Source: Mesorhizobium liriopis
GTDB taxonomy: Bacteria; Pseudomonadota; Alphaproteobacteria; Rhizobiales; Rhizobiaceae
Assembly: GCF_024053505.1 (NCBI RefSeq)
Contig: NZ_JAMXQS010000006.1
Coordinates: 124,001-188,000, forward strand
DNA: 64,000 nt
Reading direction: 5' to 3'
The notes beneath the pieces were generated by a model, which ran no database searches, was not told the DNA's origin, and saw only the letters and a program-made list of their open reading frames with translations. The number at the start of each line of letters is the position of its first letter. Position 1 is the first letter of the stretch. Shown one piece after another: positions 18,410-27,987 of the stretch. Both the position numbers and the translations under genes were made by a program.

Positions 18410-19822
18410 TCAGTCATCCAGCACCCACGTATCCTTCGTGCCGCCGCCCTGACTGGAATTGACCACCAGGGACCCTTCCTTCAGCGCCACGCGTGTCAGT
18501 CCGCCGGGCACGATCTGGATACGGTCGGAAACGAGAACGAAAGGCCGTAAATCGACATGGCGTGGCGCGAGACCCGCATCCGTGTAGATCGGGCATGTCG
18601 AGAGCGAGAGTGTCGGCTGAGCGATGTAGTTCGATGGGTTCGATTTGAGTTTCGCAGCGAAGGCGTCCTGCTCCACTTTCGTGGAAGTCGGCCCTACCAG
18701 CATGCCGTAGCCGCCCGAGCCGTGCACTTCCTTGACCACCAGTTCGCCCAGATGTTCGAGAACGTATTTCAGGCTGTCCGCTTCCGAACAGCGCCAGGTC
18801 GGCACATTCTTCAACAGCGCCTTTCGCCCGGTGTAGAACTCCACGATCTCGGGCATGTATGAATAGATCGCTTTGTCGTCAGCGATACCGGTTCCCGGTG
18901 CATTGGCAATGGTGACGTTGCCCGCGCGATAGACATCCATGATGCCGGCGACACCGAGGGCCGAGTCGGGTTTGAAGGTCAGCGGGTCGAGATAGGCGTC
19001 GTCGACCCGGCGATAAAGAATGTCGATCTGCTTGTATCCCTCGGTCGTGCGCATCGCGACATGGCCGTCCACCACCCGCAGATCCTGCCCCTCGACCAAT
19101 TGCACGCCCATCTGGTCGGCGAGAAACGCGTGCTCGAAATAGGCCGAGTTGTAGGAGCCGGGGGTCAGCACGGCGATCGTCGGCTGGGACGACGAGCCTT
19201 CCGGACGGGTCGCGGAAAGAGACTGGCGCAGGAGCTGCGGGTAGTTCTCGACTGGTCGCACCTTCACCTTCTGAAACAGCTCGGGAAAGAGCTGCATCAT
19301 GGTTTCGCGATTCTCGAGCATATAGGACACGCCAGAGGGCGTGCGGGCGTTGTCCTCGAGCACGAAGAACTCGTCTTCGCTCGTGCGCACGACGTCGATG
19401 CCGATGATGTGGGTATAGACACCGGCCGGCGGGCGAACGCCGATCATTTCCGGCAAAAACGCCGCGTTGCGCGCGATCAGATCCTTCGGAATGCGCCCTG
19501 CCCGCAGGATTTCCTGCCGGTGATAGATGTCGTCCAGAAAGGCGTTGATCGCCTGCACGCGCTGCTCGATGCCGAGCGTCAGCCGCCGCCATTCGGCGCC
19601 TGATATGATGCGCGGTACGATGTCGAAGGGGATCAGTCGTTCTGCGGCGTCCTCCTCGCCATAAACGGCGAATGTGATGCCGGTCTTACGGAAGACGCGC
19701 TCAGCGTCACGCATCTTGTCCTGAAGGCGCTGGGCCTGCTGAGTCTGCAGCCAACGATCGTAACCGGTATAGGGCTTCCGCAAGCCGTCTACCTGCGGAA
19801 GCATCTCATCGAATGCCGTCAA
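18410..19822 (-). CDS. Circularly permuted type 2 ATP-grasp protein (COG2308) of the Anbu operon
   Basis: A 470-residue protein of the circularly permuted ATP-grasp family (DUF404/DUF407). Recognisable segments are GITFAVYGEEDAAERLIPFD, GVYTHIIGIDVVR, EDNARTPSGVSYM, IDILYRRVDD, ANAPGTGIADDK and a C-terminal VVKEVHGSGGYGM nucleotide-binding loop. ATP-grasp enzymes join a carboxylate to an amine or thiol using ATP, so peptide-bond formation is the likely chemistry. I chose the TTG at 19822 because GGGAG is 9 bases upstream and homologues start MTAFDEM; a frame reaching 19873 is open but lacks a good ribosome-binding site. It is the first gene of the operon, with 61 bp before the alpha-E gene. 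Confidence 0.88.
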   Translation of the reverse strand: MTAFDEMLPQVDGLRKPYTGYDRWLQTQQAQRLQDKMRDAERVFRKTGITFAVYGEEDAAERLIPFDIVPRIISGAEWRRLTLGIEQRVQAINAFLDDIYHRQEILRAGRIPKDLIARNAAFLPEMIGVRPPAGVYTHIIGIDVVRTSEDEFFVLEDNARTPSGVSYMLENRETMMQLFPELFQKVKVRPVENYPQLLRQSLSATRPEGSSSQPTIAVLTPGSYNSAYFEHAFLADQMGVQLVEGQDLRVVDGHVAMRTTEGYKQIDILYRRVDDAYLDPLTFKPDSALGVAGIMDVYRAGNVTIANAPGTGIADDKAIYSYMPEIVEFYTGRKALLKNVPTWRCSEADSLKYVLEHLGELVVKEVHGSGGYGMLVGPTSTKVEQDAFAAKLKSNPSNYIAQPTLSLSTCPIYTDAGLAPRHVDLRPFVLVSDRIQIVPGGLTRVALKEGSLVVNSSQGGGTKDTWVLDD

Positions 19823-20021
19823 GCCATGTCTCCCATTGGCGCTTATTCCATTTCGCAAATGCGAAAAAAGCAAGCATGTTTAAGCGCCTCGCGAGCTTCC
19901 CCGCGTGAGTTTTTGCTGCGCCGGCTCAATCGGCCAATTGAAACTCAACGAGCGGGATGCACGTATCCCTTTCGGACGCTTCACGTAGAAACGGCGCCAG
20001 GGTGACATAGAGGAGAATGCG

Positions 20022-20438
20022 ATGCGCAGCCTTCTTGCGGCGATCGGCTTTTCACTTGCTTCCACAGCACTCGCTCAGGCGGGCGATGCCGAGGTGAAGG
20101 CCGCGCAGAATACGATCGAAATGCAGATGGACGCCTTCCGTGCCGGCGACGGGGTGCGTGCATACAGCTACGCCGCGCCGACCATCCAGAATATCTTCCG
20201 CACGCCCGACCTTTTCATGAGCATGGTGACGAACGGCTATCCGCCGATCCGCAATCCGCAACAATACTCTTTCGGCGCGGTGGAAGAAGCGGCGAACGGC
20301 ACGATTGCCCAGCGTGTGATGGTGACCGGGCCCGACGGCAAGGAATATGAGGCGCTCTACCAGCTTCAGCGCCAGCCCGACGGCATGTTCCGCATCATCG
20401 GCGTCAGCCTGAAGGCCGCGAACACCATCGGGGCGTGA
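20022..20438 (+). CDS. DUF4864 family exported protein
   Basis: A 138-residue protein with a short signal peptide (cleavage probably after ALAQA). The mature part (IEMQMDAFRAGDGVRAYSYAAP, FMSMVTNGYPPI) matches DUF4864, a small NTF2-like fold family common in alphaproteobacteria with no known function. AGAGGAG stands 6 bases ahead of the ATG. It is divergent from the Anbu operon, with about 200 bp of shared upstream DNA, and convergent with tgt (12 bp between stops). Confidence 0.82.
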   Translation: MRSLLAAIGFSLASTALAQAGDAEVKAAQNTIEMQMDAFRAGDGVRAYSYAAPTIQNIFRTPDLFMSMVTNGYPPIRNPQQYSFGAVEEAANGTIAQRVMVTGPDGKEYEALYQLQRQPDGMFRIIGVSLKAANTIGA

Positions 20439-20450
20439 CGTGTCATCCGA

Positions 20451-21581
20451 TCAGCGTGGCGGGATATCGCCCCGCGCCCAACCTTCACTGATCCGAGCCG
20501 CCATATCCACGAATTTGCCCGACGCGATGCCGTCGCGGATTTCGGCCATCAGGCTCTGGTAGTAGGCAAGGTTGTTCCAGGTCAGCAGCATCGCGCCGAG
20601 CGCTTCGTTCGAGCGGACCAGATGGTGGAGGTAGGCGCGTGAGTAGTCACGCGCGGCAGGGCAAGTGCTTTCCTCGTCCAGCGGGCGCGGATCATCCGCG
20701 TGGCGCGCGTTCTTGAGGTTGATCTTGCCAAACCGCGTATAGGCGAGGCCGTGGCGGCCGGCGCGGGTCGGCATCACGCAGTCGAACATGTCGATGCCGC
20801 GCGCGACACTTTTCAGGATGTCGTCCGGGGTGCCGACGCCCATGAGATAGCGCGGCTTGTTCTCCGGCAGTTCGGGACAGGTGATCGACAGCATATCGAG
20901 CATCACCGCCTGCGGCTCGCCGACGGCGAGGCCGCCAACGGCATAGCCTTTCAGGTCCATGCTGTTCAGCGCCTGAGCCGACTTCACCCGCAGTTCGGGC
21001 ACGTCGCCGCCTTGGACGATGCCGAACATCGCCTTGCCGGGCTGGTCGCCAAATGCAGTCTTGCAGCGCTCGGCCCAACGCAGCGACAGCTCCATCGCGC
21101 GCTGAACCTCGGCAGGCTCGGCCGGCAGCGCGATGCATTCGTCGAGCTGCATCTGGATATCGGAGTCGAGCAGGCCCTGAATTTCGATGGAACGCTCCGG
21201 GCTCATCTCGTGCTTGGCGCCGTCGATATGGGAGCGGAAGACGACGCCGCGCTCGTCCAGCTTGCGCAGCCCCGAGAGTGACATGACCTGAAATCCGCCG
21301 GAGTCGGTCAGGATCGGGTGCGGCCATCGCGCGAAGTCGTGCAGCCCGCCGAGCCGGGCGACCCGCTCGGCGCCGGGGCGCAGCATCAGGTGGTAAGTGT
21401 TGCCGAGAATGATGTCCGAGCCGAGGTCTCGGACCTGATCGAGATACATGGCTTTTACCGTGCCGCCAGTGCCCACCGGCATGAAGGCGGGGGTGCGGAC
21501 ATTGCCGCGCGGCATGGAAATCTTGCCGCGCCGCGCGCCGCCGTCGGTCGCGAGCAGCTTGAAAGTGAACTGGTCGGTCAT
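20451..21581 (-). CDS. tgt: tRNA-guanine transglycosylase Tgt with a degenerate zinc site
   Basis: A 376-residue enzyme that swaps guanine-34 for preQ1 in GUN anticodons during queuosine synthesis. Catalytic aspartates are Asp93 (LTDSGGFQ) and Asp267 (FDCVMPTR). The C-terminal zinc site of the Zymomonas and E. coli enzymes (three Cys and a His) is not intact: aligned to Zymomonas the ligands become Ser305, Cys307, Ala310 and Asn336 (TWNNLAYYQ). The start overlaps the queA stop by 4 bp, so the two queuosine genes are coupled. The fold otherwise looks complete, so I expect an active enzyme. Confidence 0.95.
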   Translation of the reverse strand: MTDQFTFKLLATDGGARRGKISMPRGNVRTPAFMPVGTGGTVKAMYLDQVRDLGSDIILGNTYHLMLRPGAERVARLGGLHDFARWPHPILTDSGGFQVMSLSGLRKLDERGVVFRSHIDGAKHEMSPERSIEIQGLLDSDIQMQLDECIALPAEPAEVQRAMELSLRWAERCKTAFGDQPGKAMFGIVQGGDVPELRVKSAQALNSMDLKGYAVGGLAVGEPQAVMLDMLSITCPELPENKPRYLMGVGTPDDILKSVARGIDMFDCVMPTRAGRHGLAYTRFGKINLKNARHADDPRPLDEESTCPAARDYSRAYLHHLVRSNEALGAMLLTWNNLAYYQSLMAEIRDGIASGKFVDMAARISEGWARGDIPPR

Positions 21582-22639
21582 TGGCTGTCTTGCCGGAAAA
21601 GAAGACTGGCGTCGCCGTAGGAGTAGAAGCGGTAGCCGGTTTCGATCGCGTGCGCGTAAGCCGCGCGCATCGTTTCCAGCCCGGAGAAGGCGGAGGCGAG
21701 CATGAACAGCGTCGAGCGCGGCAGATGGAAGTTGGTCATCAGCATGTCCGGCACGCGGAAGCGGTAACCGGGCGTGATGAAAATCTCTGTTGCACCTTCC
21801 CAGGCCTCGATCGTGCCGTCAGGCTGAGCCGCACTTTCCAGCAGGCGAAGCGAGGTGGTGCCGATTGCGACGACCCTTCTGCCTTCGCGCTTCGCCCTCA
21901 TGATGCGGGCGGCGACCTCGGCTGAGATATGGCCACGCTCTGCATGCATGTGGTGGTCATCGGTATCGTCGGCCTTGACGGGCAAGAAGGTCCCCGCGCC
22001 CACGTGGAGCGTGAGGAAGCAATGCTCGACGCCGCGCTGGGACAGCTTTTCGAAGAGCTGAGGTGTGAAGTGCAGGCCGGCGGTCGGAGCGGCGACCGCA
22101 CCTTCCTCGCGCGCATAAACGGTCTGGTAGTCGTGCCGGTCCTGCGCGTCGTCCGGACGCCTGCTCGCGATATAGGGCGGGAGTGGCACATGGCCGACTT
22201 CGGCGATAGCCCGGTCGAGCGCGGGTCCGGACACCGAGAAGCGGAGCGTCGCCTCGCCTGCATCACCTTTGGCAGCGACTGTCGCGGTGAGCGTGTCACC
22301 ATCACCGAAAGTAATGGTGTCGCCTTCGGCCACTCGCTTGGCCGGGCGCAGGAAGGCTTTCCAGCAGTCATCCGACACGCGCATGTGCAGCGTCGCCTCG
22401 ACGCGCGCGCTGGCTTCGCCGCGATGGCGCAGACCTTCAAGCTGGGCGGGAATGACCTTGGTGTCGTTGAAGACAAGCAGATCGCCGGGCTCGAGCAGGT
22501 CAGGCAGATCGCCGACATGGCGATCCGCAAGCCCATCGCCCGGCTTCACGACGAGCAGTCGTGCAGCTTCGCGGGGCTCAGCGGGCCGGAGTGCGATGCG
22601 CTCGTCCGGCAACTCGAAATCGAACGCGTCGACGCGCAT
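21578..22639 (-). CDS. queA: S-adenosylmethionine:tRNA ribosyltransferase-isomerase QueA
   Basis: A 353-residue enzyme that builds the epoxyqueuosine side chain on preQ1-modified tRNA from S-adenosylmethionine. Family segments include [62 protein letters not shown] and [16 protein letters not shown]. It overlaps tgt (next gene) by 4 bp and shares one base with the end of the preceding transporter gene (TGATG), so it lies within one transcription unit. Confidence 0.96.
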   Translation of the reverse strand: MRVDAFDFELPDERIALRPAEPREAARLLVVKPGDGLADRHVGDLPDLLEPGDLLVFNDTKVIPAQLEGLRHRGEASARVEATLHMRVSDDCWKAFLRPAKRVAEGDTITFGDGDTLTATVAAKGDAGEATLRFSVSGPALDRAIAEVGHVPLPPYIASRRPDDAQDRHDYQTVYAREEGAVAAPTAGLHFTPQLFEKLSQRGVEHCFLTLHVGAGTFLPVKADDTDDHHMHAERGHISAEVAARIMRAKREGRRVVAIGTTSLRLLESAAQPDGTIEAWEGATEIFITPGYRFRVPDMLMTNFHLPRSTLFMLASAFSGLETMRAAYAHAIETGYRFYSYGDASLLFRQDSQ

Positions 22640-23094
22640 CAGGTCAAACGGATGAGAAGCGCGCCGCAGAGAAGCAGAACGGCGCCGGTGATGCGGCCGA
22701 GGGAGATCTCGCGCACGGCCACGCCCATGAAGCCGATGCGGTCGATCAGCAGTCCCGCCAGAAGCTGGCCGGTGACGGCGAAAGCCATCACGGCGGCGGC
22801 ACCCACTTTAGGCACAAGAAGAATGGCGACCGTCACGTAGAATGCGCCGAGAACGCCGCCCGCGAAGAACGTCCATCCAGCGGGTGCGCGCAGGTCGATG
22901 CTCTCACCCTGCCACCAGATGAAGCCGAGCGAGACCAGCGCGAGAAGAACCGCGCCGGAAAAGAAGGAAAAGCCGGCAGCGGCCGAAGGCAGGCCGAGAC
23001 CGCGCCCGAGCGCCGTATTGATCGGCGCCTGGACGGCAATGGCGGCGCCCGCGAGGACGCCGAGCACTGCCCAGAGGAAATTCGCCACCGGCAT
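22639..23094 (-). CDS. DMT-superfamily membrane protein, YdcZ (DUF606) family
   Basis: A 151-residue integral membrane protein with about five transmembrane helices. The start [19 protein letters not shown] and motif [13 protein letters not shown] are typical of the YdcZ/DUF606 half-size members of the drug/metabolite transporter superfamily, which often work as pairs or homodimers. The substrate is not known. It is 5 bp downstream of the cyclophilin gene and overlaps queA by one base, so it is probably co-transcribed with the queuosine genes. Confidence 0.82.
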   Translation of the reverse strand: MPVANFLWAVLGVLAGAAIAVQAPINTALGRGLGLPSAAAGFSFFSGAVLLALVSLGFIWWQGESIDLRAPAGWTFFAGGVLGAFYVTVAILLVPKVGAAAVMAFAVTGQLLAGLLIDRIGFMGVAVREISLGRITGAVLLLCGALLIRLT

Positions 23095-23099
23095 AACGG

Positions 23100-23615
23100 T
23101 CAGGCCTGAGCGTCCGCTGCGACCTTGAGCGACACGATGGTGTCGGGATCACGCACGGGCTCGCCGCGCTTGATCTGATCGACGTTCTCCATGCCCTCAA
23201 TGACCTGGCCCCAGACCGTGTACTGACGGTTCAGGAAAGCGGCGTCATCGAAGCAGATGAAGAATTGCGAGTTGGCCGAGTTCGGGCTCTGTGCGCGCGC
23301 CATGGAGCAGGTGCCGCGGCCGTGATTGGCGTTGGAGAATTCCGCCTTGAGGTCCGGCTTGTCCGAGCCGCCCATGCCGGCGCGGTTCGGGTTGAAGAAG
23401 CCCGAGCCCGTCTTGCCGAACTTCACGTCGCCGGTCTGAGCCATGAAGCCCTCGATGACGCGATGGAAAACCACGCCGTCATAAGCACCCTCGCGGGCCA
23501 GTTCCTTGATGCGAGCGACGTGGCCGGGGGCCAGGTCGGGATAGAGCTCGATCACGACGCGACCCTTGGTCGTTTCCATGATCAATGCGTTTTCGGGATC
23601 CTTGATCTCGGCCAT
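23100..23615 (-). CDS. ppiB: Cytoplasmic peptidyl-prolyl cis-trans isomerase (cyclophilin, PpiB type)
   Basis: A 171-residue cyclophilin without a signal peptide. It contains FHRVIEGFMAQTGD (residues 50-63) with the catalytic Arg, RGTCSMARAQ, and SANSQFFICF, so the active site is complete. It catalyses cis-trans isomerisation of Xaa-Pro bonds in the cytoplasm. It is a paralogue of the exported cyclophilin encoded 26 bp upstream. AGGAAAGG lies about 10 bases before the ATG. Confidence 0.93.
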   Translation of the reverse strand: MAEIKDPENALIMETTKGRVVIELYPDLAPGHVARIKELAREGAYDGVVFHRVIEGFMAQTGDVKFGKTGSGFFNPNRAGMGGSDKPDLKAEFSNANHGRGTCSMARAQSPNSANSQFFICFDDAAFLNRQYTVWGQVIEGMENVDQIKRGEPVRDPDTIVSLKVAADAQA

Positions 23616-23641
23616 GAGGCTGAACCTTTCCTGTTATGAAC

Positions 23642-24226
23642 TTACTTGTCGGCCGCGATGCGGACCTTGACCATGCGATCCGGCTCGCTCACCGTGCCGT
23701 TGGCGCTCTCGTCGCCCTTCTTGATCGCGTCGATATGCTCGATGCCCTTCTCGACTTCGCCGACCACAGTATACTGGCCGTCCAGCGAAGGTGCCGGCGT
23801 GAACATGATGAAGAACTGCGAGTTCGCCGAGTTCGGGTCCTGCGCCCGCGCCATGCCGACCGTGCCGCGCTTGAACGGCGTCTGCGAGAACTCCGCCGGA
23901 ATGTTCGGCTTGTCCGAGCCGCCGGTGCCGACATCCGATGCCGAGAAATTCTTATCCATGTTCCCGAACTGCACATCGCCGGTCTGCGCCATGAAGCCGT
24001 CGATCACGCGATGGAACGCGACGCCGTTATAGGCGCCCTCACGCACCAGTTCCTTGATCTGCGCGACGTGCTTGGGCGCGAGGTCGGGCCGCAAGCCGAC
24101 GACCACATCACCGTCCTTCAGCGTGATGATCATGGTGTTTTCCGGGTCGGCCGCCAAGGCCGCCGTGGCACCGAAAGCGACAGCGCATGTCAGCGCGAAC
24201 GCGGTGACCAGCTTCTTGAAGAGCAT
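23642..24226 (-). CDS. ppiA: Periplasmic peptidyl-prolyl cis-trans isomerase (cyclophilin, PpiA type)
   Basis: A 194-residue cyclophilin with a clear signal peptide ([14 protein letters not shown]... cleaved after ALA near residue 25), so it acts in the periplasm. The core has FHRVIDGFMAQTGD, RGTVGMARAQ and SANSQFFIMF. Similarity to its neighbour ppiB suggests a tandem duplication in which one copy gained an export signal. The ATG shares one base with the coaD stop codon. Confidence 0.93.
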   Translation of the reverse strand: MLFKKLVTAFALTCAVAFGATAALAADPENTMIITLKDGDVVVGLRPDLAPKHVAQIKELVREGAYNGVAFHRVIDGFMAQTGDVQFGNMDKNFSASDVGTGGSDKPNIPAEFSQTPFKRGTVGMARAQDPNSANSQFFIMFTPAPSLDGQYTVVGEVEKGIEHIDAIKKGDESANGTVSEPDRMVKVRIAADK

Positions 24227-24744
24227 CAGGCTTTATCCTCTTTGCCGTGAGCGAACTTGGCTTCCAGAGCGGAAGCGACAAGGGGCGGGACGAAGGGGCG
24301 GACATTTCCGCCCATGGATGCGATCTGGCGTACGAGCGTGGCAGTGATGGGGCGCGAGGCGGGCTTTGCCGGAAGAAAAACGGTCTGGATGCCTGGAGCC
24401 ATGGCGGTGTTCATGCCGGCCATCTGCATCTCGTAGTCGAGATCCGTACCATCGCGCACGCCGCGAAGGATGATCGAGGCGCCGTGCTCACGAGCGGCAT
24501 CGATCACGAGACCGCCGAACGCGATGACATCCACCCGTCCAGCGGCTTCCGAAAAATGCGCCTGCGCGACTTTGCGGATCAGCGCGACGCGCTCGTCAAA
24601 ACTGAAAACCGGCTGCTTTCCCGGATGCGTGCCGATCGCCACGAGCACACGGTCGGACAATCCCAAGGCGCCTTCCAGCACGTCGAGATGGCCGTTGGTG
24701 ATCGGATCGAACGAGCCGGAGTAGAGAGCCGTGCGGGAGGTCAT
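24226..24744 (-). CDS. coaD: Phosphopantetheine adenylyltransferase CoaD
   Basis: A 172-residue nucleotidyltransferase catalysing the penultimate step of coenzyme A synthesis (4'-phosphopantetheine plus ATP to dephospho-CoA). The [10 protein letters not shown] motif (residues 10-19, with the TxGH nucleotide site), [15 protein letters not shown] and the C-terminal TLVRQIA segment (ISSTLVR-like) are all present. It is the first gene of the coaD-ppiA-ppiB-ydcZ-queA-tgt run; no strong ribosome-binding site is seen. Confidence 0.96.
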   Translation of the reverse strand: MTSRTALYSGSFDPITNGHLDVLEGALGLSDRVLVAIGTHPGKQPVFSFDERVALIRKVAQAHFSEAAGRVDVIAFGGLVIDAAREHGASIILRGVRDGTDLDYEMQMAGMNTAMAPGIQTVFLPAKPASRPITATLVRQIASMGGNVRPFVPPLVASALEAKFAHGKEDKA

Positions 24745-24935
24745 TGGGACGGGCTTCTAGCGAGTGGCCGGCTGAAACGCAAACCGCAGAAATTTTCGAT
24801 GCAACGTGTGTCGGATCACGGATGATTCAGCGATGATCAACATAGTTGTGATCGACTGGCGATCGTGAGCCGATGCAACCAAATGAATGAAGCATTCGTT
24901 GCTAGCTCACAAGACGAGACGCGGAAACTGGACCC

Positions 24936-25073
24936 ATGTTGATCTACCTGCTCGCCGCCGCCATGACGATCGCCATGCTTATCGCCACTGCTTTCGGCCT
25001 TCATCAGGAAGCGCAGAAGGTGCGGATCGAAGCACGTCGCAACCGCGTCAATCCGTTCGGTCGCCGTTACTGA
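24936..25073 (+). CDS. Small single-span membrane protein (45 residues), unknown function
   Basis: A short frame running MLIYLLAAAMTIAML then IATAFGLHQEAQKV, with a basic tail ending NPFGRRY. One transmembrane helix (residues 2-22) is followed by a charged amphipathic segment. Codon use is GC-rich at third positions, like the neighbours. The ribosome-binding site is weak (GGAAAC region about 10 bases upstream). It lies between divergently placed coaD and the end of gyrA and is on the opposite strand to both. I do not recognise a named family. It may be a real small gene, but its expression is unproven. Confidence 0.5.
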   Translation: MLIYLLAAAMTIAMLIATAFGLHQEAQKVRIEARRNRVNPFGRRY

Positions 25074-25119
25074 GCCCAAACCGCCCGCGCCCTCTACGAC
25101 GCGGGCTCCGATTTGAGGT

Positions 25120-27858
25120 TTAGTCGTCGGCTTCTTCCTCGGTCTCCGGAATACGCTCGACCGAAACGACTTTTTCGCCACCCGCTGTGCGGAACACGGT
25201 GACGCCCTTCGTCGCACGGCTCGCAAAGCGTATGCCAGTGACAGGCACCCGGATCACCTGCCCCCCATTCGACACCATCATCAGTTGATCGCCCGGTTCC
25301 ACTGGAAATGCCGCGACGAGACAGCCGATTTCGTCCGTCTTCGACACGTCGGTCGCACGGATACCCTTGCCGCCACGTCCTGTGAGGCGGAAGTCATAGG
25401 ATGACGAGCGCTTGCCGTAACCGTACTCGGTCACGGTCAGCACGAACTGCTCGCGTGCCTTAAGTTCCTCGTAGCGGGCCGGCGAGAGGTCGGTTTCTTC
25501 CGCCACATCTTCGTTTGTCAGCGTGACAGCATCCTCTGCATCCTCCGACTCGCTTGGCTCCGCGGCCTTACGTTCGGCAGCTGCCTGTTTCAGATAGGCC
25601 GCGCGCTCTGCCGGACTCGCATCGACATGCGTGAGAATGGTCATTGAGATCGCACGGTCATTTTTAGCCAGTGCGATACCGCGTACACCGATCGAATTGC
25701 GGCCTGCGAAGACACGGACGTCTGACACGGAGAAGCGAATGCACTGGCCCGAGGCTGCGGTCAGCAGCACATCATGCGCCTCTGTGCAGGTCTCGACGCC
25801 GAGAATTTCGTCGCCCTCTTCCTCCAGCTTCATCGCAATCTTGCCGTTACGGTTGATCTGCGTGAAATCCGAAAGCTTGTTGCGACGAACCGTGCCCCGC
25901 GTGGTGGCGAAAAGCACATCAAGCTCCGCCCAGCTATCCTCGTTTTCCGGCAGCGGCATGATCGTGGTGATCCGCTCGTTCTGCTCGAAGGGCAGAAGAT
26001 TGCGCAGGAACTTGCCCTTGGATTGCGGCGTGCCGAGCGGCAGGCGCCAGACCTTTTCCTTGTAGACCTTGCCCGACGAGGTGAAGAATAGGATCGGCGC
26101 GTGCGTGCTGGCCACGAAGAGCCGCGTCACGAAATCCTCGTCCTTGGTCGACATGCCCGAGCGGCCTTTGCCGCCACGATGCTGCGCGCGGTAGATCGAG
26201 AGCGGCACGCGCTTGATGTAACCCTCGTGCGTGACTGTGACGACCATGTCCTCGCGCTGGATCAGGTCTTCATCCTCGACATCGGGCCCGCCTTCCGCGA
26301 GTTCAGTGCGGCGCGGCGTGCCAAATTCGTCGCGAACTGCGATCAGCTCATCCTTGACGATCTGCTGGATGCGAGCGCGCGATGACAGGATGTCGAGATA
26401 GTCTCGAATCTCCGCGCCGATCTTTTCGAGCTCATCGCCGATCTCATCACGGCCGAGCGCGGTAAGGCGCTGGAGGCGCAGTTCAAGAATGGCGCGCGCC
26501 TGCTCTTCGGAGAGGTTGTAGGTGCCGTCATCGTTGATGCGATGACGCGGATCGTCGATGAGGCGGATGAGAGACTCGACATCCTCCGCCGGCCAACGAC
26601 GCGTCATCAGGCGATCACGCGCCGTCTGCGGATCGGGCGCTTCGCGAATAGCCTTGATGACCTCGTCGATGTTGGCGACCGCAATCGCCAGACCGACCAA
26701 CACATGCGCGCGCTCACGCGCCTTGCGCAGCAGGTATTTGGTGCGCAGGCTGACGACGTCCTCACGGAACGTGACGAAAGCCTTCAGCATGTCGTGGAGG
26801 TTCAGGACCTCCGGACGACCGCCGTTCAGAGCCACCATGTTCGCGCCGAACGAGGTTTGCAAAGGCGTATAGCGGTAGAGCTGGTTGAGGATCACGTCCG
26901 CATTGGCGTCGCGCTTCAGCTCGATCACCACGCGGTAGCCCTGGCGGTCGGATTCGTCGCGAATGTCCGAGATGCCCTCGATGCGCTTTTCGCGCACCAG
27001 ATCGGCCATCTTCTCGATCATCGTGGCCTTGTTCACCTGGAACGGCACTTCAGTGATGATGATGGCTTCGCGGTCGCCGCGCAGCTGCTCGATCGAGGTG
27101 CGGCCGCGCATGATGATCGAACCGCGGCCCGTCGAATACGCACTGACGATGCCGGAACGGCCCAGCACCAAGGCACCGGTCGGGAAGTCCGGGCCCGGAA
27201 TGATTTCCATCAGTTCGGACAGGTCGATGGCCGGATTGTCGATCAGCGCGACGCAGCCGTTGACGACCTCGCTCAGATTATGCGGCGGAATGTTCGTTGC
27301 CATGCCCACGGCGATGCCGCCGGAGCCGTTGACGAGCAGGTTCGGAAAACGGGCCGGCAGAACGCGCGGCTCGCTGCCCGACGCGTCGTAGGTGTCCTGA
27401 AACTCGACCGTTTCCTTGTCGATGTCTTCCAGAAGCTCATGCGCGACCTTGGTCAGGCGCGACTCGGTATAGCGCATGGCCGCCGGCGGATCGCCGTCGA
27501 TCGAGCCGAAATTGCCCTGGCCGTCGATCAGCGGCACACGCAAAGACCAGTCCTGCGCCATGCGCACCAAGGCGTCATAAATCGAGGCGTCGCCATGCGG
27601 GTGATACTTACCCATCACGTCGGCGACAGGACGGGCCGACTTCACATATTTGCGGTTCCAGTGATACCCGCTCTCATGCGCCGCATAGAGGATGCGCCGA
27701 TGCACGGGCTTCAGGCCATCGCGCACATCGGGCAGCGCGCGGCTCACGATCACGCTCATGGCGTAATCGAGATAGGAACGCTGCATCTCGTCGATAATGG
27801 AAATGGGCTCGATATCGGTCGGGCCCAATGGCGGGGTCGGATCGCTCAAAACAGTCAC
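25120..27858 (-). CDS. gyrA: DNA gyrase subunit A
   Basis: A 912-residue type II topoisomerase subunit. The active-site Tyr130 is in MRYTESR. The quinolone region reads [12 protein letters not shown], giving Ala91 and Ser92 where E. coli has Ser83 and Ala84, with Asp95 at the E. coli Asp87 place. The C-terminal beta-pinwheel carries the GyrA box ([10 protein letters not shown]) and a second similar QxxGGKG-type element (TGRGGKGI). An acidic, low-complexity insertion ([10 protein letters not shown] region) sits between blades, as in other alphaproteobacteria. The start is GTG at 27858; no in-frame ATG exists nearby, so it is approximate. Confidence 0.97.
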   Translation of the reverse strand: MTVLSDPTPPLGPTDIEPISIIDEMQRSYLDYAMSVIVSRALPDVRDGLKPVHRRILYAAHESGYHWNRKYVKSARPVADVMGKYHPHGDASIYDALVRMAQDWSLRVPLIDGQGNFGSIDGDPPAAMRYTESRLTKVAHELLEDIDKETVEFQDTYDASGSEPRVLPARFPNLLVNGSGGIAVGMATNIPPHNLSEVVNGCVALIDNPAIDLSELMEIIPGPDFPTGALVLGRSGIVSAYSTGRGSIIMRGRTSIEQLRGDREAIIITEVPFQVNKATMIEKMADLVREKRIEGISDIRDESDRQGYRVVIELKRDANADVILNQLYRYTPLQTSFGANMVALNGGRPEVLNLHDMLKAFVTFREDVVSLRTKYLLRKARERAHVLVGLAIAVANIDEVIKAIREAPDPQTARDRLMTRRWPAEDVESLIRLIDDPRHRINDDGTYNLSEEQARAILELRLQRLTALGRDEIGDELEKIGAEIRDYLDILSSRARIQQIVKDELIAVRDEFGTPRRTELAEGGPDVEDEDLIQREDMVVTVTHEGYIKRVPLSIYRAQHRGGKGRSGMSTKDEDFVTRLFVASTHAPILFFTSSGKVYKEKVWRLPLGTPQSKGKFLRNLLPFEQNERITTIMPLPENEDSWAELDVLFATTRGTVRRNKLSDFTQINRNGKIAMKLEEEGDEILGVETCTEAHDVLLTAASGQCIRFSVSDVRVFAGRNSIGVRGIALAKNDRAISMTILTHVDASPAERAAYLKQAAAERKAAEPSESEDAEDAVTLTNEDVAEETDLSPARYEELKAREQFVLTVTEYGYGKRSSSYDFRLTGRGGKGIRATDVSKTDEIGCLVAAFPVEPGDQLMMVSNGGQVIRVPVTGIRFASRATKGVTVFRTAGGEKVVSVERIPETEEEADD

Positions 27859-27987
27859 GCAATCGAAAAAGAATCGGACCTGTTACATATAGGAAATGAC
27901 AGGGCTAAATACCAACGCCGCGTAAGCGGGCTGCCATGCCGTCCGACGTTTCCACCCGAATTGGCGCGCAAGCCGAGGGGACAGCGA

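Noticed and set aside
25083-25106. GCCCGCG/CGCGGGC hairpin between the small membrane gene and gyrA
   Set aside because: The stem is good but no T-run follows on either strand, so I did not call it a terminator.
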